Origin: Haloplanus sp.
GTDB lineage: Archaea; Halobacteriota; Halobacteria; Halobacteriales; Haloferacaceae
Direction of reading: 5' to 3'
Length of the DNA stretch: 59,286 bases
Assembly (NCBI RefSeq): GCF_028275055.1
Contig: NZ_JAQCNJ010000097.1
Span: forward strand, 1-59,286
Positions 35,436 through 44,881 of this stretch are shown piece by piece. The notes beneath the pieces were generated by a model that saw nothing but the letters and a program-made list of their open reading frames with translations, was not told the DNA's origin and made no database searches. Positions within the stretch are counted from its first letter, which is position 1, and every line of letters starts with the position of its first letter. A program made the position numbers and the translations under genes.

Positions 35436-36002
35436 TCACTCCCGGTGCCCACGGGCGAGCGACGCCAGCCGTGCGACGTAGTGGAGGCTCACGCGGTGGT
35501 CGGCGGCGTCTAAGCCGTTGCCGGCACCGGCTTGTGGCTCGTCCAACCCCGAGAGGTACGCATCGAGGGTATCGGCGGCGTCGGCGCCGACCCATCCGAC
35601 CGACTCGTAGAACGCGATGGCATCGGCCACCGACTCGCGGCCCGCCCGCAACAACAGAAACTCCAGCCAGTCGAAGATCAGCATCTCGGCGGGCAAAGCC
35701 GCCGGGAGCGCGGGGAGGTACGGTCTGGTGAGGTCGTCCGCGTCCCGGTCTAGCGCGGCCAGATCCCGGGCCACGGACGCCTCGAACGCCGCGTCGGCCG
35801 TCGGTCGCCCGGCGTCGGGAGCGGTCGGCCGGCGGCCCCGAAGGCCGTCGTGCCAGTCGCCCGGCCAGTGGTCGTCGGTGTCGGTGTCCGCGTTTCTCGC
35901 GTCCCCGGCCACACCCGCTTCGGCCCCTGGGTCGGCCGTCCGTGGCGTGCCGCTGGCCGCCCGGAGCTCGTCGAGGTCGTAGTTTCGCGGGTCGATGGCC
36001 AT
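35436..36002 (-). CDS. Stand-alone FlaD/E-like domain protein
   Basis: A 188-aa protein. NPRNYDLDELR-type N-terminus (here DPRNYDLDELRAA), a variable acidic linker, then RPYLPALPAALPAEMLIFDWLEFLLLRAG and DAIAFYESVGWVGADAADTLDAYLSG match the conserved domain of archaellum proteins FlaD/FlaE (ArlD/E). No other archaellum or chemotaxis genes are in the window. It is upstream of the actin-like gene on the same strand. It may be an adaptor for another membrane or polar complex. Confidence 0.72.
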   Translation of the reverse strand: MAIDPRNYDLDELRAASGTPRTADPGAEAGVAGDARNADTDTDDHWPGDWHDGLRGRRPTAPDAGRPTADAAFEASVARDLAALDRDADDLTRPYLPALPAALPAEMLIFDWLEFLLLRAGRESVADAIAFYESVGWVGADAADTLDAYLSGLDEPQAGAGNGLDAADHRVSLHYVARLASLARGHRE

Positions 36003-36274
36003 CGGTCGGTACCGAGTACGGCCGCCGGTGAATTAAAACTTCTCGAATCTCCGATGTCGTCCACAGCGGTCGGCGCCGGGAGTCTGACCGGCAACGACGG
36101 CGGCGGCTCAGGTGGCTGAAATCGCCGCGAACACGACCTCCCCCCGATTCGGCGTCGCCGCGGGGCCGACCGCAGGTCCGTCGTTCGGCCGCCGTTCGCC
36201 GAGCGGACCGAAAGGCCACCGACCCGGTCGAGTCCGGCAGGGGACTTTTACCCTCCGGGTGCGGGTGTTTGGGT

Positions 36275-37483
36275 ATGGATCCCGGGGACGTGTCGTACGA
36301 ACCGGTCAGCGTGAAAGCCGTCCTCGCGGAGATGAAAGACACGGCCGAACTCCTCATCGACCTGTCGTACTCGGCGGTGCTCCACGGGAGCGACGAGGTG
36401 GCCGCGGAGGTGCTCGAACTCGAAGAACGGATGGACGTGTTGCAACTGCAGGCACGGATGAGTCTCCTGATGGCGGCCCGGAGTCCGGAGGACGCCGAGG
36501 CGCTCGCACCCGTTCTCGGCGTCGTCGGCGCCGCCGAGAAGATCAGCGACGCCGCCGGCGATATCGCCAAGATCGTTCTGGGGGATATCGGCGTCCCCGA
36601 GGCGATGCGGACGGCCATTCCCGAGGCGATGGAGACGGTCGTCCGCGGACGGGTCACGGGCGACTCCGAGTTCGCCGGCCGGACGCTCAGCGACTGCAGT
36701 TTCGAGACCGAGACGGGTGTCCGGGTGATCGCGATCCGGCGGGCCGGCGAGTGGATCGTCAACCCCGACCGGGAGACGAGCCTCGACGCCGACGACGTTG
36801 CCCTCCTCCGCGGGACCGAGGCGGCGCTCTCGTCTGCGTACGGCGCCGTCACCGGCGACGCGTACGACCCGCCCGAACCGGTCGACTCCACCATCGACGA
36901 TCTGGATCGAGCGGTCGACTCCATCGTGTTGATGAAAAACATGAGCGAACTCGCGGTGGATCTGGCATACGGCTCCGTTCTCTTCGACAGCGAGGGGGTG
37001 GCCGCCGAGGTGGTGGAACTCGAAGCGGAGGTGGACGCGCTGAAATCGCGGTTCGAGGCGTGGGTGTTGCGCGCCGCCGGGCGGGTCGAAGACCCCATCT
37101 CGCTTCGGGGACTGGTCCACCTCGCAAGCGCGACGGAGGTGATCAGCGACGCCGCCGTGGAGATCAGCGAAGGCGTTCTCAGGGGGTTGGACACCCACCC
37201 GGTCGTCGCCGCCGCCGTCGAGGAGTCCGACGAGGTGATCGTCCGCGTCGCCGTCGGCGAGGGAGCGCGTCTCGCGGACGCCTCACTCGGCGAACTCGAG
37301 GTAAAGACCGCGACGGGAATGCGCGTGATCGCGGTGCGGCGCGGCGACGGCGACTGGGCGATTTCGCCCGGCCCGGAGACGGCCGTCCACGCCGACGACG
37401 TCATCATCGCCAAAGGGACCCGTACCGGGGCGTCGCGCCTCGCCGAGTTGGCCGGCGACGACGACCCTACAGACGGCGGGTGA
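36275..37483 (+). CDS. Tandem PhoU-like / TrkA-C (RCK_C) domain protein
   Basis: A 402-aa soluble protein with an internal duplication. PhoU-like helical segments (VKAVLAEMKDTAELLIDLSY and DRAVDSIVLMKNMSELAVDL) are each followed by a TrkA_C domain (about 110-190 and 310-390; RVIAIRRAGEW and RVIAVRRGDGDW). This resembles the cytoplasmic partners of archaeal ion channels and transporters, probably sensing a nucleotide or ion. There is no pore region. The ATG at 36275 is chosen. Its end overlaps the convergent DUF7536-like gene by 17 nt. Confidence 0.85.
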   Translation: MDPGDVSYEPVSVKAVLAEMKDTAELLIDLSYSAVLHGSDEVAAEVLELEERMDVLQLQARMSLLMAARSPEDAEALAPVLGVVGAAEKISDAAGDIAKIVLGDIGVPEAMRTAIPEAMETVVRGRVTGDSEFAGRTLSDCSFETETGVRVIAIRRAGEWIVNPDRETSLDADDVALLRGTEAALSSAYGAVTGDAYDPPEPVDSTIDDLDRAVDSIVLMKNMSELAVDLAYGSVLFDSEGVAAEVVELEAEVDALKSRFEAWVLRAAGRVEDPISLRGLVHLASATEVISDAAVEISEGVLRGLDTHPVVAAAVEESDEVIVRVAVGEGARLADASLGELEVKTATGMRVIAVRRGDGDWAISPGPETAVHADDVIIAKGTRTGASRLAELAGDDDPTDGG

Positions 37484-37757
37484 GGCGGTAGGCCGTCGCG
37501 GCCGTCAGCGCCGCCGTCACGAGCAACGCCGTCGCCGACGCGAGAACGAAACCGAGAATCAGGAACCACCCTTCGGGCCCGACGACGGGGTACGATTGGG
37601 TGCCCTCGGCGGGGCCGGCAAGTTCGAGAACGCGGACGAGATAGCCGAGAACGGCGAGAACACCGCCGGTGACAACGCCCACAGCCGCGTTGCGCCGGAC
37701 CTGCAGGGCATCGAGCAATCCCGCCGAGGGCGGGCGTTCCGGTCGTTCGTCGCTCAC
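37467..37757 (-). CDS. Small membrane protein (DUF7536-like)
   Basis: A 96-aa protein with two membrane helices (AAVGVVTGGVLAVLGYLVRV and WFLILGFVLASATALLVTAAL) linked by a conserved SYPVVGPEGWF segment. It matches a haloarchaea-specific small family, remembered as DUF7536. Function unknown. Confidence 0.75.
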   Translation of the reverse strand: MSDERPERPPSAGLLDALQVRRNAAVGVVTGGVLAVLGYLVRVLELAGPAEGTQSYPVVGPEGWFLILGFVLASATALLVTAALTAATAYRLTRRL

Positions 37758-37869
37758 ACACTACGTTTGAACCGCACGGTAAAATCCCCGTCGTTGTCCA
37801 CGGATGGACGGCCGCGACCACCCGTTCGCGACCGAATCGCTCAAAGGGGGCGAGTCCATGTGTCGAATA

Positions 37870-38826
37870 ATGACTTCGGTGGGAAGCGCGAACGCCTCAC
37901 CTGGGACGGTCGACACCGGCCGTCTCGACGTCGGCGAGACGCGTGATGGCAGTAGGTTCGGACTCCCGGTGGCCGTCGTTAAGGGGGCTCGCGACGGAAA
38001 GACCCTCTACGTTCAGGCGGCGAGCGATGGCGACGAACTCAACGGTGTCGGCGTGGTGCAACGCGTCGTCCCGCGACTCGACCCGACGGAACTCGCCGGA
38101 ACGGTGGTCCTGGTGGGCATCGTCAACTACCACGCGTTTCAGGTCGCCAAACACCGCAATCCCATCGACGACACGAAGATGAACCGGGCGTACCCGGGCG
38201 ACGAGAACGGCACGTCGAGTGAACGTATCGCCGCCGCCACCTACGATATCGCGCGGGACGCCGACCTCATTCTCGACCTTCACCAAGGGTCGACGAGTCG
38301 GATGATCGATGAGGTGCGGGTTCGGTGTGGGCGCCGCCACCGCCTCCACTCCGACTGTCTCAACCTCGCGAAGACGTTCGGATGCGGGTACGTCCTCGAC
38401 CAGAAGGGTCCGGATGGTCAACTCGCCCGGGTCGCCCCCTCCGACGGGACGCCGGCGATCGATCCCGAACTCGGCGGCGCCGTCGGCTGGGACGAGGGGA
38501 GCATCGCCACGGGTGTCGAGGGCGTGTTCAACGTTCTCAGGGAGTACGGCTTTCTCGATGGCGACGCGGCGGTCGACCCACAGACGCGTGCGAAGGCGTT
38601 CGACCAGTACGGGTCGCCGGTGGGGGGTCTCGTCCGCTACGAACACGACCTCGGGGACCGGGTCAGCGCCGACGAGACGCTGTTCGAGGTGACCGATCCA
38701 TTCGGAGAGTTGAAGGCCCGAATCACCGCCGACAACGACGGCATCTTCTGGCGGAGTCGCCGCCTCCCGCAGGTCGCCACCGGCGAGTACGTCTGTTCCG
38801 TCGGCAAGAACGTCGACAGCTACTGA
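37870..38826 (+). CDS. Succinylglutamate desuccinylase/aspartoacylase family protein
   Basis: A 318-aa zinc-carboxypeptidase-like hydrolase. KTLYVQAASDGDELNGVGV corresponds to the usual GIHGDE motif, but His is replaced by Asp at the first zinc-ligand position. DLHQGS carries the later His. A C-terminal lipoyl-like beta domain (GGLVRYEHDLGDRVSADETLFEV) is present, as in related proteins. The ATG at 37870 is preferred; in-frame ATGs at 37858 and 37804 exist. It is 1 nt from the next gene. Confidence 0.8.
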   Translation: MTSVGSANASPGTVDTGRLDVGETRDGSRFGLPVAVVKGARDGKTLYVQAASDGDELNGVGVVQRVVPRLDPTELAGTVVLVGIVNYHAFQVAKHRNPIDDTKMNRAYPGDENGTSSERIAAATYDIARDADLILDLHQGSTSRMIDEVRVRCGRRHRLHSDCLNLAKTFGCGYVLDQKGPDGQLARVAPSDGTPAIDPELGGAVGWDEGSIATGVEGVFNVLREYGFLDGDAAVDPQTRAKAFDQYGSPVGGLVRYEHDLGDRVSADETLFEVTDPFGELKARITADNDGIFWRSRRLPQVATGEYVCSVGKNVDSY

Positions 38827-38827
38827 C

Positions 38828-39904
38828 ATGCCCGTCGGTCTCGTCTGCCCGAACTGCAACCGGACCTACGCCGACCGTTGGCGCTGTGCCTGCGGGTCAC
38901 CCCTCGAGTTCGCGTCGACGCCCAAGCCGGACGGGCCGGCGCCCGCGTTCACCTCGTTCGACGGTCGGCGCGGGGTCTGGGCGTTCGGGGCGTTTCTCCC
39001 GATCGACCCCCACGTCACCCTCGGCGAGGGGTTCACCCCGCTCGTCGACGCGCCGGCGTGGAACGCGACGTTCAAACTGGAACACGTCTCACCCACCGGG
39101 AGTTTCAAAGACCGCGGTGCGGCGACGGTCGTCTCCCGGGCGATCGAACTGGGTGTCGACCGCGTGGTCGAGGACTCCTCGGGCAACGCCGGCGCGGCGG
39201 TCGCCGCCTACGCCGCCCGTGCGGGTCTCGACGCCGAAATTTACGTTCCGTCGTCGGTCACGGCGGCCAAGCGTCGGGCCGTCGAGTCGGTCGGCGCGAC
39301 GGCCGTGGCGGTCGACGGCGACCGCGAGGCGGTGTCGGCGGCGTGTCGGCAGGCAGTCGAGACCGGCGAGGGGTGGTACGCCAGCCACGCGTGGAACCCT
39401 GCCTTCTTTGCTGGGACCGCTACCTTCGGCATCGAACTGGCCGCACAACGCGACTGGACCGTCCCGGACGCCGTGGTGGTGCCGCTGGGACACGGCACGC
39501 TTCTGCTGGGCGCGTACCGCGGGTTTCGTGCCCTCGTCGAGGCTGGGTGGACGGACCGGATGCCCCGACTGCTCGCCGTGCAAGCGGCGGGGTACGACCC
39601 GGTTGCGGCCGGCCGCGGCGGCGGGAGCGGGAGCGAGGGGACGAACGACCTCGCGGACGGGATCCGGATCCGGAGTCCGGTGCAACGGGAGTCCATCGAG
39701 GCGGCACTCGATACGACAAACGGCGACGCGATAGCGGTGTCGGGCGAGGCCGTCGAACGGGCGGCGACAGCCCTCGGTGATGGAGGCTTCCGAGTCGAAC
39801 CCACGGCCGCCGTCGCGCCCGCGGGCCTCCGTCGCTACAGAAAGCGAGGGATCATCCGCGACGACGCCGACACCGTTGTTCCACTCACCGGACGGGCAAA
39901 GTGA
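38828..39904 (+). CDS. Threonine synthase-like PLP enzyme
   Basis: A 358-aa fold-type II PLP enzyme. An N-terminal zinc ribbon (CPNCNRTYADRWRCACG) precedes the catalytic domain. The PLP Lys is in SPTGSFKDRGAATV (near residue 93), and SSGNAGAAVAAYAARAGL binds the cofactor phosphate. It probably makes threonine from phosphohomoserine, but haloarchaea have several such paralogues, so another substrate is possible. In operon with the AstE-family gene. Confidence 0.82.
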   Translation: MPVGLVCPNCNRTYADRWRCACGSPLEFASTPKPDGPAPAFTSFDGRRGVWAFGAFLPIDPHVTLGEGFTPLVDAPAWNATFKLEHVSPTGSFKDRGAATVVSRAIELGVDRVVEDSSGNAGAAVAAYAARAGLDAEIYVPSSVTAAKRRAVESVGATAVAVDGDREAVSAACRQAVETGEGWYASHAWNPAFFAGTATFGIELAAQRDWTVPDAVVVPLGHGTLLLGAYRGFRALVEAGWTDRMPRLLAVQAAGYDPVAAGRGGGSGSEGTNDLADGIRIRSPVQRESIEAALDTTNGDAIAVSGEAVERAATALGDGGFRVEPTAAVAPAGLRRYRKRGIIRDDADTVVPLTGRAK

Positions 39905-39905
39905 G

Positions 39906-40100
39906 CTACCGGACCTCGTCGAGAGCGACGAAGGCGTCGCCGTGGGCGGTGATCCACGCGCCGGTTTGACCGTCCGCGCGTCGGGTCGATGGAGACACTG
40001 TACACCGTCCGTCGTTGATTTCGTGATCCAACCTGAACGTCGGCCACCGGTCGAGGGCGGGGCTATCGGTCGTCACATCGGGGCGGTCGGTCGAACTCAC
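39906..40100 (-). CDS. DUF7511-like small protein
   Basis: A 64-aa acidic protein. The C-terminal NDGRCTVSPSTRRADGQ and AWITAHGDAFVALDEVR fit the haloarchaeal DUF7511 pattern. The start is GTG at 40100. A 13-codon ORF (ATG at 40138) overlaps this GTG as GTGA, so a short leader is possible. It converges with the threonine synthase-like gene 1 nt away. Confidence 0.55.
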   Translation of the reverse strand: MSSTDRPDVTTDSPALDRWPTFRLDHEINDGRCTVSPSTRRADGQTGAWITAHGDAFVALDEVR

Positions 40101-40227
40101 GGCTCGACCCCTCGGCGGTGTTCGGGACGACTAAGCATCGCCTGCATATAGCGGTTGGTTCCTTTTCGATATATGTCGCTTACCGCCGGTCAACGGGTCG
40201 TTGAACGGCACCCTGCGGGGAGTGAGA

Positions 40228-41523
40228 TCACCGCTCGGGGTGGGTCGGTGCGTCGAACCCACCTCGAATCAGCGGTTTCGCGATATGGCGGCGGGCACAC
40301 GGTGGCACCTCGTACCACCCCGGATCGAGGTCGCGGTTGAGGTTGCGGTCGATCCGGCCGGGTGCGGTCGTACCGCAGTCCCGGCAGCGGTAGCCTTGGT
40401 CACGGCCGGCGCTCTCCATCGACCGGCCGCAGTCGGGACAGGACGGTACGGCGCGGTCGGTCGTCACAGGGTCACGGAGCGCGAACTTCTCGAGTTTGAG
40501 TGTGCCGCGACTCACCTCACCACACACCGTCACTCGGTCGCCAGAGTGAAGCGCACGGACCCGGTCGCGGAAGCGCTTGGTGGGTTCGAACGCCACACAG
40601 GGGAGGCGGTCGTCGCCATCACGGACCGTCAGATGGACGTGGCCGCCCGCCCGCGTTTCGGGGGCGTCGTCAACGACCGCGTCGACCCGGTATGCTCGGC
40701 CGTTCCGGACCGTCCCGACCGCCCCACGCTGGAGGTGGGCATCGGTCCCTTGATTGGTCAGAAAGGTCGCTGACCGGTCGACCGGTTCGCTGTCGATGGC
40801 GCGGGCCACCTCCCGGACCGTCCGTGCGTCGTCGCCACGGATGCCGTACAGAACCGGACCGGGTGCGGCGGGGACACAGACGAGTTCCCCCTCTCCGCGG
40901 TCGACGGTGTCCCACGCGTCGGGCGCGCCGGCATCGGCCGCCGCGAAGACGCTGTCGGCGTTGACCGCTCGGGGGGTCCCACACCGGTCCAGCGACCGGT
41001 AGGCGACGTGTTCGTACGTCCAGTCGTTGAAAACGCGGCCGGCACCGACCGCCGCGAGCGCACCGATCCGACCTCGGCCACCGTCCCAGCCACGGTGTCG
41101 ATAGCCCAGACTGTCGGCGAGTTCGATCGCTTCGTCGAGGTCGACACGTTCGCGGAGTGTCCGTCGGGCGAGGTCGGCAACCGGATCGGGGACGGCGTCG
41201 GCCGTCGTGTGTGCAACAACGACGCCCGGGCTCGTTCTCGGGTCCGCGACCGCGGCCAGCGACTCAACGTTCTCGACCGCGAGGTCGAACGCTCGGTCGG
41301 GGTCGAGGTCGGTTTCGAGACAAAGCGCGGCGTTGCCGCGGGTCTTGAACTCGATCGACGGGTTGAGGCGGATCAGTCGCGTGCAATCGACCGTTCCGCC
41401 CGCCGCCTCGATGGCCGTGGCCACGCGGGTCGCCACGTACGTCGTACACATCCCACGGTCGCGGGAGTCGGTGTCATCGAGTCCAACGAACGTCACAGCC
41501 GGGAGGAGCGGGTCGACGGTCAA
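40228..41523 (-). CDS. tiaS: tRNA(Ile2) 2-agmatinylcytidine synthetase TiaS
   Basis: A 431-aa archaeal enzyme that attaches agmatine to C34 of tRNA-Ile(CAU), letting it read [23 protein letters not shown] is the characteristic N-terminal motif. [17 protein letters not shown] follows. An OB-fold domain (about 270-350) and a C-terminal zinc ribbon (CPDCGRS...YRCRDCG) complete the usual layout. Confidence 0.94.
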   Translation of the reverse strand: MTVDPLLPAVTFVGLDDTDSRDRGMCTTYVATRVATAIEAAGGTVDCTRLIRLNPSIEFKTRGNAALCLETDLDPDRAFDLAVENVESLAAVADPRTSPGVVVAHTTADAVPDPVADLARRTLRERVDLDEAIELADSLGYRHRGWDGGRGRIGALAAVGAGRVFNDWTYEHVAYRSLDRCGTPRAVNADSVFAAADAGAPDAWDTVDRGEGELVCVPAAPGPVLYGIRGDDARTVREVARAIDSEPVDRSATFLTNQGTDAHLQRGAVGTVRNGRAYRVDAVVDDAPETRAGGHVHLTVRDGDDRLPCVAFEPTKRFRDRVRALHSGDRVTVCGEVSRGTLKLEKFALRDPVTTDRAVPSCPDCGRSMESAGRDQGYRCRDCGTTAPGRIDRNLNRDLDPGWYEVPPCARRHIAKPLIRGGFDAPTHPER

Positions 41524-41678
41524 AGCCGTTTCGCGTCCGCACGAGACGACGGCTCATGGAACGGGCGTAGGGCGGCGACTCATGGGAAGGACCTAAGACG
41601 ACGGTTGGCGCTCTGCGGGCGTCACCGGCGCCGACTGTCGTCGTGCCAATCGCCAGACGTAAGCCGGGTGCCGACGCA

Positions 41679-41688
41679 ACATATATGT
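41679..41688 (+). promoter_or_regulatory. Palindromic TATA box of the HTH regulator gene
   Basis: The self-complementary sequence acatatatgt is centred about 29 nt before the ATG at 41713, suggesting a leaderless transcript. Just after it, gtgtcacggaacac has dyad symmetry and could be an autoregulatory site. Confidence 0.45.
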
Positions 41689-41712
41689 GTCACGGAACAC
41701 TTACCTTTGGGT

Positions 41713-42684
41713 ATGTCACGGTCAGCACTGGTCGGGAACATCACGGCGATGCTCCAGGACGCGGGGTTCGTGGTGAGTGACCGGTGTTCGATCCGTCCCA
41801 AAAGCTTCGACCTTGCCGCACGGCGGGGTGATGACCTGCTCTTGGTGAAGATTCTCGCCAACGTCGACGGTCTCGACGCTGAGACGGGCATCGAGATGCG
41901 GCGACTCGGATCGTACCTGTCGGCGACGCCGCTCGTAATCGGCCTCCGAACCCGCGACGAGGACCTCAAACCCGAGGTGGTCTATTTCCGACACGGGGTC
42001 CCCGCGATCAACCCCGACACCGCGTTCGACCTGTTCGTTGAGAACGTTCCGCCGCTCATCTACGCGGCTCCGGGCGGACTGTACGTCAATATCGACGGCG
42101 ACCTACTCGCGGACAAACGCGAGGAACGTGGCTGGAGTCTGGGTCGGCTGGCGACCGAACTCGGCGTCTCCCGGCGCACCGTCTCGAAGTACGAGGACGG
42201 GATGAACGCCAGTATCGAGGTGGCGATCAAACTGGAGGAGTTGTTCGACCAGCCGTTCAGCGATCCCGTCGAGGTACTCGACGGGGCCGAGTCGGTCCGT
42301 GACGCGGAGCCAACGCCGGAAGATCCCGCGGTCGGCCCGGACGAGGACCACGTTCTCGCCGTTCTCGCCCGCGTCGGCTTCACCGTCCACCCGACGAACC
42401 GCGCGCCCTTCACCGCCGTCAGCGAGGACGGCGACCACGAGATAGAGAACCTGCTGACGGGACACTCGGCGTTCACCCGGAGCGCGGAGAAGCGCGCCCG
42501 CATCATGTCCTCGCTGGGCGAGGTGACACGCACCCGGTCGGTGTACGTCACGGAGGAACGCGAGAAGCGCGACGCCGTCGAGGGAACCGCCCTCGTCAGT
42601 CAGGACGAACTCGCGTCGTTGCGCGACGCGGGCGACCTCCGGGATCTGATCCTCGAACGCGCCCGTTCGCCGGCCGAGAGCTAA
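41713..42684 (+). CDS. Archaeal HTH-type transcriptional regulator
   Basis: A 323-aa protein conserved in many Euryarchaeota. Residues about 1-125 form a PD-(D/E)xK-like domain ([21 protein letters not shown]). A lambda-repressor-type HTH follows ([22 protein letters not shown]). The C-terminal domain is conserved but undefined. It is the HTH family annotated as a putative regulatory protein in many archaea. Target genes are unknown. Confidence 0.85.
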   Translation: MSRSALVGNITAMLQDAGFVVSDRCSIRPKSFDLAARRGDDLLLVKILANVDGLDAETGIEMRRLGSYLSATPLVIGLRTRDEDLKPEVVYFRHGVPAINPDTAFDLFVENVPPLIYAAPGGLYVNIDGDLLADKREERGWSLGRLATELGVSRRTVSKYEDGMNASIEVAIKLEELFDQPFSDPVEVLDGAESVRDAEPTPEDPAVGPDEDHVLAVLARVGFTVHPTNRAPFTAVSEDGDHEIENLLTGHSAFTRSAEKRARIMSSLGEVTRTRSVYVTEEREKRDAVEGTALVSQDELASLRDAGDLRDLILERARSPAES

Positions 42685-42689
42685 CCCCA

Positions 42690-43074
42690 TTGTCGGCGGT
42701 GTATGCCCGGCCGTGTCCGAACAACACCGTCCAACCCGGAGCCGTACAGAACGACCGATTCCAGACCTGCGAGACGACCGTGCGAAAACTGACCGAACCG
42801 CTCGGCCGTACGGACCTCCGAGTGAACCGAGTCGTCGAGACGGGCGAGGTGACCACGCCCACGACGGACAGGAGGAGGTGTTCGTGGCGACGACCGATCT
42901 ATCGCCATCGAGGGCGAGGTTCACGACGTGTCGGCTGGCGGCGTCGTCCGTGTCGCTCCGAAGACGGTCCGAAACCTTGTCAATCACACCGACGAGACGC
43001 ACGTCCGGCTGGCGGTGGGCGCACCACCCGTCGGAAGCGTCGACGACTTCGTCACGTACGTGGTCGAGGAGTGA
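42690..43074 (+). pseudogene. Cupin gene with two frameshifts
   Basis: Joined across three frames, the region reads as one small cupin. Frame from 42690 gives VRKLTEPLGRTDLRVNRVVETGEVT. A shift near 42854 gives HAHDGQEEVFVA, which carries the cupin metal-binding HxH...E motif. A second shift near 42890 gives DRSIAIEGEVHDVSAGGVVRVAP and DETHVRLAVGAPPVG to the TGA at 43072. Each step is equivalent to a missing base. It is either a decayed gene or two sequencing errors. Confidence 0.7.
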
Positions 43075-43086
43075 GTCGGTCGGAGT

Positions 43087-43347
43087 TTAGTTCGTCGCGC
43101 CGGAGCCGTACGTCTCGTCAAGGTAGGCGACGATGTCGTCGCTTTCGGGCATACCGTCGACGTCGTGGTCGGGGTCGACGAGCACCGGAACGCCGGTTTG
43201 GCCGCTCACCGCCTCAACCTCCGTCCGCTCCGAGTGGGAGCGTGGCACCTCGTGGGACGTGTACTCGAGGTCGAGGTCGTCGAGTTTGGTCTTTACTTTC
43301 GCACAGTACGGACAACCGGGCAGTTCGTACAGTTCCATCGTTGCCAT
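43087..43347 (-). CDS. Glutaredoxin-like protein
   Basis: An 86-aa thioredoxin-fold protein with a GCPYC active site, VPRSHSERTEVEAVSGQTGVPVLVDPD (cis-Pro loop) and a C-terminal DDIVAYLDETY helix. It probably handles disulfides with a low-molecular-weight thiol such as gamma-glutamylcysteine. Start ATG at 43347 is the natural first strand. Confidence 0.9.
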   Translation of the reverse strand: MATMELYELPGCPYCAKVKTKLDDLDLEYTSHEVPRSHSERTEVEAVSGQTGVPVLVDPDHDVDGMPESDDIVAYLDETYGSGATN

Positions 43348-43739
43348 CGGTGTCACTTGGTCCTCGGAGAACTTGAGGTCGGCGGGCGTGTGTGCGGTGT
43401 GCGCGACCGGTGGTCGGCGGCGAACACGCCGCGGCGTCGCCACGGCGACGATGGCACGGCAGGTATCGACCACACCTCGCCGGGGTCGTGCGTCGAGGTG
43501 ACGATGTCGAGTTCTTTTCGGGAGTCCGGGTCGGGATGCCAGAGTTCACCGGACGAGGTGCGACGTCATACGACGTCATCAGGACGGTGGCGGCGCCTGC
43601 GAGTGCCTGTGTCAGGAAGTCGGTCCCAGTTCCGGTCCCGAACTCAGGCGAGGGCGCGGCGATCCGCGAACCGTCACGCACCGCATCCAGCGTTCGGAGC
43701 CTGACGACTGGTACAGAGACCGTGTGAACGTCGGCTCGG
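43348..43739. other. Unassigned stretch, possible decayed gene
   Basis: No intact gene. On the minus strand VVRLRTLDAVRDGSRIAA...DFLTQALAGAATVLMTSYDVAP (about 43560-43727), then in another frame SSGELWHPDPDSRKELDIVTSTHDPGEVW (about 43465-43555), have coding-like composition. They could be parts of one frame-shifted gene ahead of the glutaredoxin. I recognise no family. Confidence 0.3.
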
Positions 43740-44147
43740 TCATCCGTCGACGCCGACACCGACGTCGCGGTCGCCGGTGTACCAGTACGCCCACAGGATC
43801 AACACGCCCTGCAACGGGAGCCGTACCCAGCGAGCGAGCGCCGACGGGTCCCCGCCGGGCGTCACCGAGACCATCGAGACCGCCATGTAGACGTTTGCGG
43901 GAAAGACGGCAACGAGCAACGCGATCGTCGCCCACGCCGCGTACCGCCGCGTCGATGGCACCAGCACCCCGATTCCGACGGCGATTTCCGCGATTCCCGA
44001 CAGGTAGACCAGCGCGAGCGGCGCGGGGAACATCGGCGGGACGATACGGACGTACGGCTCCGGCACGACGAAATGCAGAACTCCTGCGACGACGTACAGG
44101 AGTCCCATCAGGTAGCGCAACGGGCGTTTGAACCGTAATAGGCGCAT
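43740..44147 (-). CDS. DoxX family membrane protein
   Basis: A 135-aa protein with four membrane helices. RPLRYLMGLLYVVAGVLHFVVPEPYVRIVPP and LVYLSGIAEIAVGIGVLV are DoxX-like. Start ATG at 44147, after two basic residues; a longer start at 44219 is possible. It is the third DoxX-type gene in the window and is only distantly like the two at 18 kb. Confidence 0.82.
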   Translation of the reverse strand: MRLLRFKRPLRYLMGLLYVVAGVLHFVVPEPYVRIVPPMFPAPLALVYLSGIAEIAVGIGVLVPSTRRYAAWATIALLVAVFPANVYMAVSMVSVTPGGDPSALARWVRLPLQGVLILWAYWYTGDRDVGVGVDG

Positions 44148-44286
44148 CCACCACCGATTAGCCCTCCGGGCATGAAGCGGTTTGGGCCACCGCCACAGGA
44201 CCTGTGTGCGGGCAGACATCCGGGCGGCCTCGCTCGTGCGAGCGGGAGCGAACCGGGGGTGAAAAACCGATTCACCCCGCGATCGG

Positions 44287-44820
44287 TCACCCGTCGGCCA
44301 GCAGTTCGGTCGCCGTCAGCAGCGCTTCGAGTTCGATTCCGTGGTCGGCGAGCAACTCGCTTGCCCCCTCCTCACGGTCGACGACAACCAACACCCGGTC
44401 GACCGTCGCGCCGGCCTCGCGGAGCGCTCCGACGGCGTCGAGTGCGCTCTTGCCGGTGGTGGCGATGTCCTCGAGAACGACGACGCGGTCACCCTCGCCG
44501 AGTCGCCCCTCGATCCGGTTGCCCGTGCCGTACTCCTTTGCCTGCTTGCGGGCGATCACGTAGGGACGGCCGGTTTCGGCGCTCGTCACCGCAACGAGGG
44601 GGACCGCACCGAGGGCGACGCCGGCGAGTGTCACTTCGTCGTTTAGCTCTCCGACACGGTCGGCAAAGGCCGACGCGATCAGCCGGAGGCACTCGGGATC
44701 GGTCTCGAAGAGGTATTTGTCGACGTAGTAGTCGCTCGTACCGCCGTGTGAGAGTTCGAACTCGCCGAACTTCACCGCGTCGGCGGCCCGGAGCGCGTCG
44801 ATGAGGTCCTGATCCGTCAT
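44287..44820 (-). CDS. pyrE: Orotate phosphoribosyltransferase
   Basis: A 177-aa enzyme converting orotate and PRPP to OMP in pyrimidine synthesis. [35 protein letters not shown] and the PRPP motif [13 protein letters not shown] are all present. It lies 61 nt downstream of carS on the same strand. Confidence 0.95.
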   Translation of the reverse strand: MTDQDLIDALRAADAVKFGEFELSHGGTSDYYVDKYLFETDPECLRLIASAFADRVGELNDEVTLAGVALGAVPLVAVTSAETGRPYVIARKQAKEYGTGNRIEGRLGEGDRVVVLEDIATTGKSALDAVGALREAGATVDRVLVVVDREEGASELLADHGIELEALLTATELLADG

Positions 44821-44881
44821 TAGGGTGTTCGGGGCCGCGAACCGATATAAACCGGACGGTCCACCGTCGGTGTCGCCGGCC

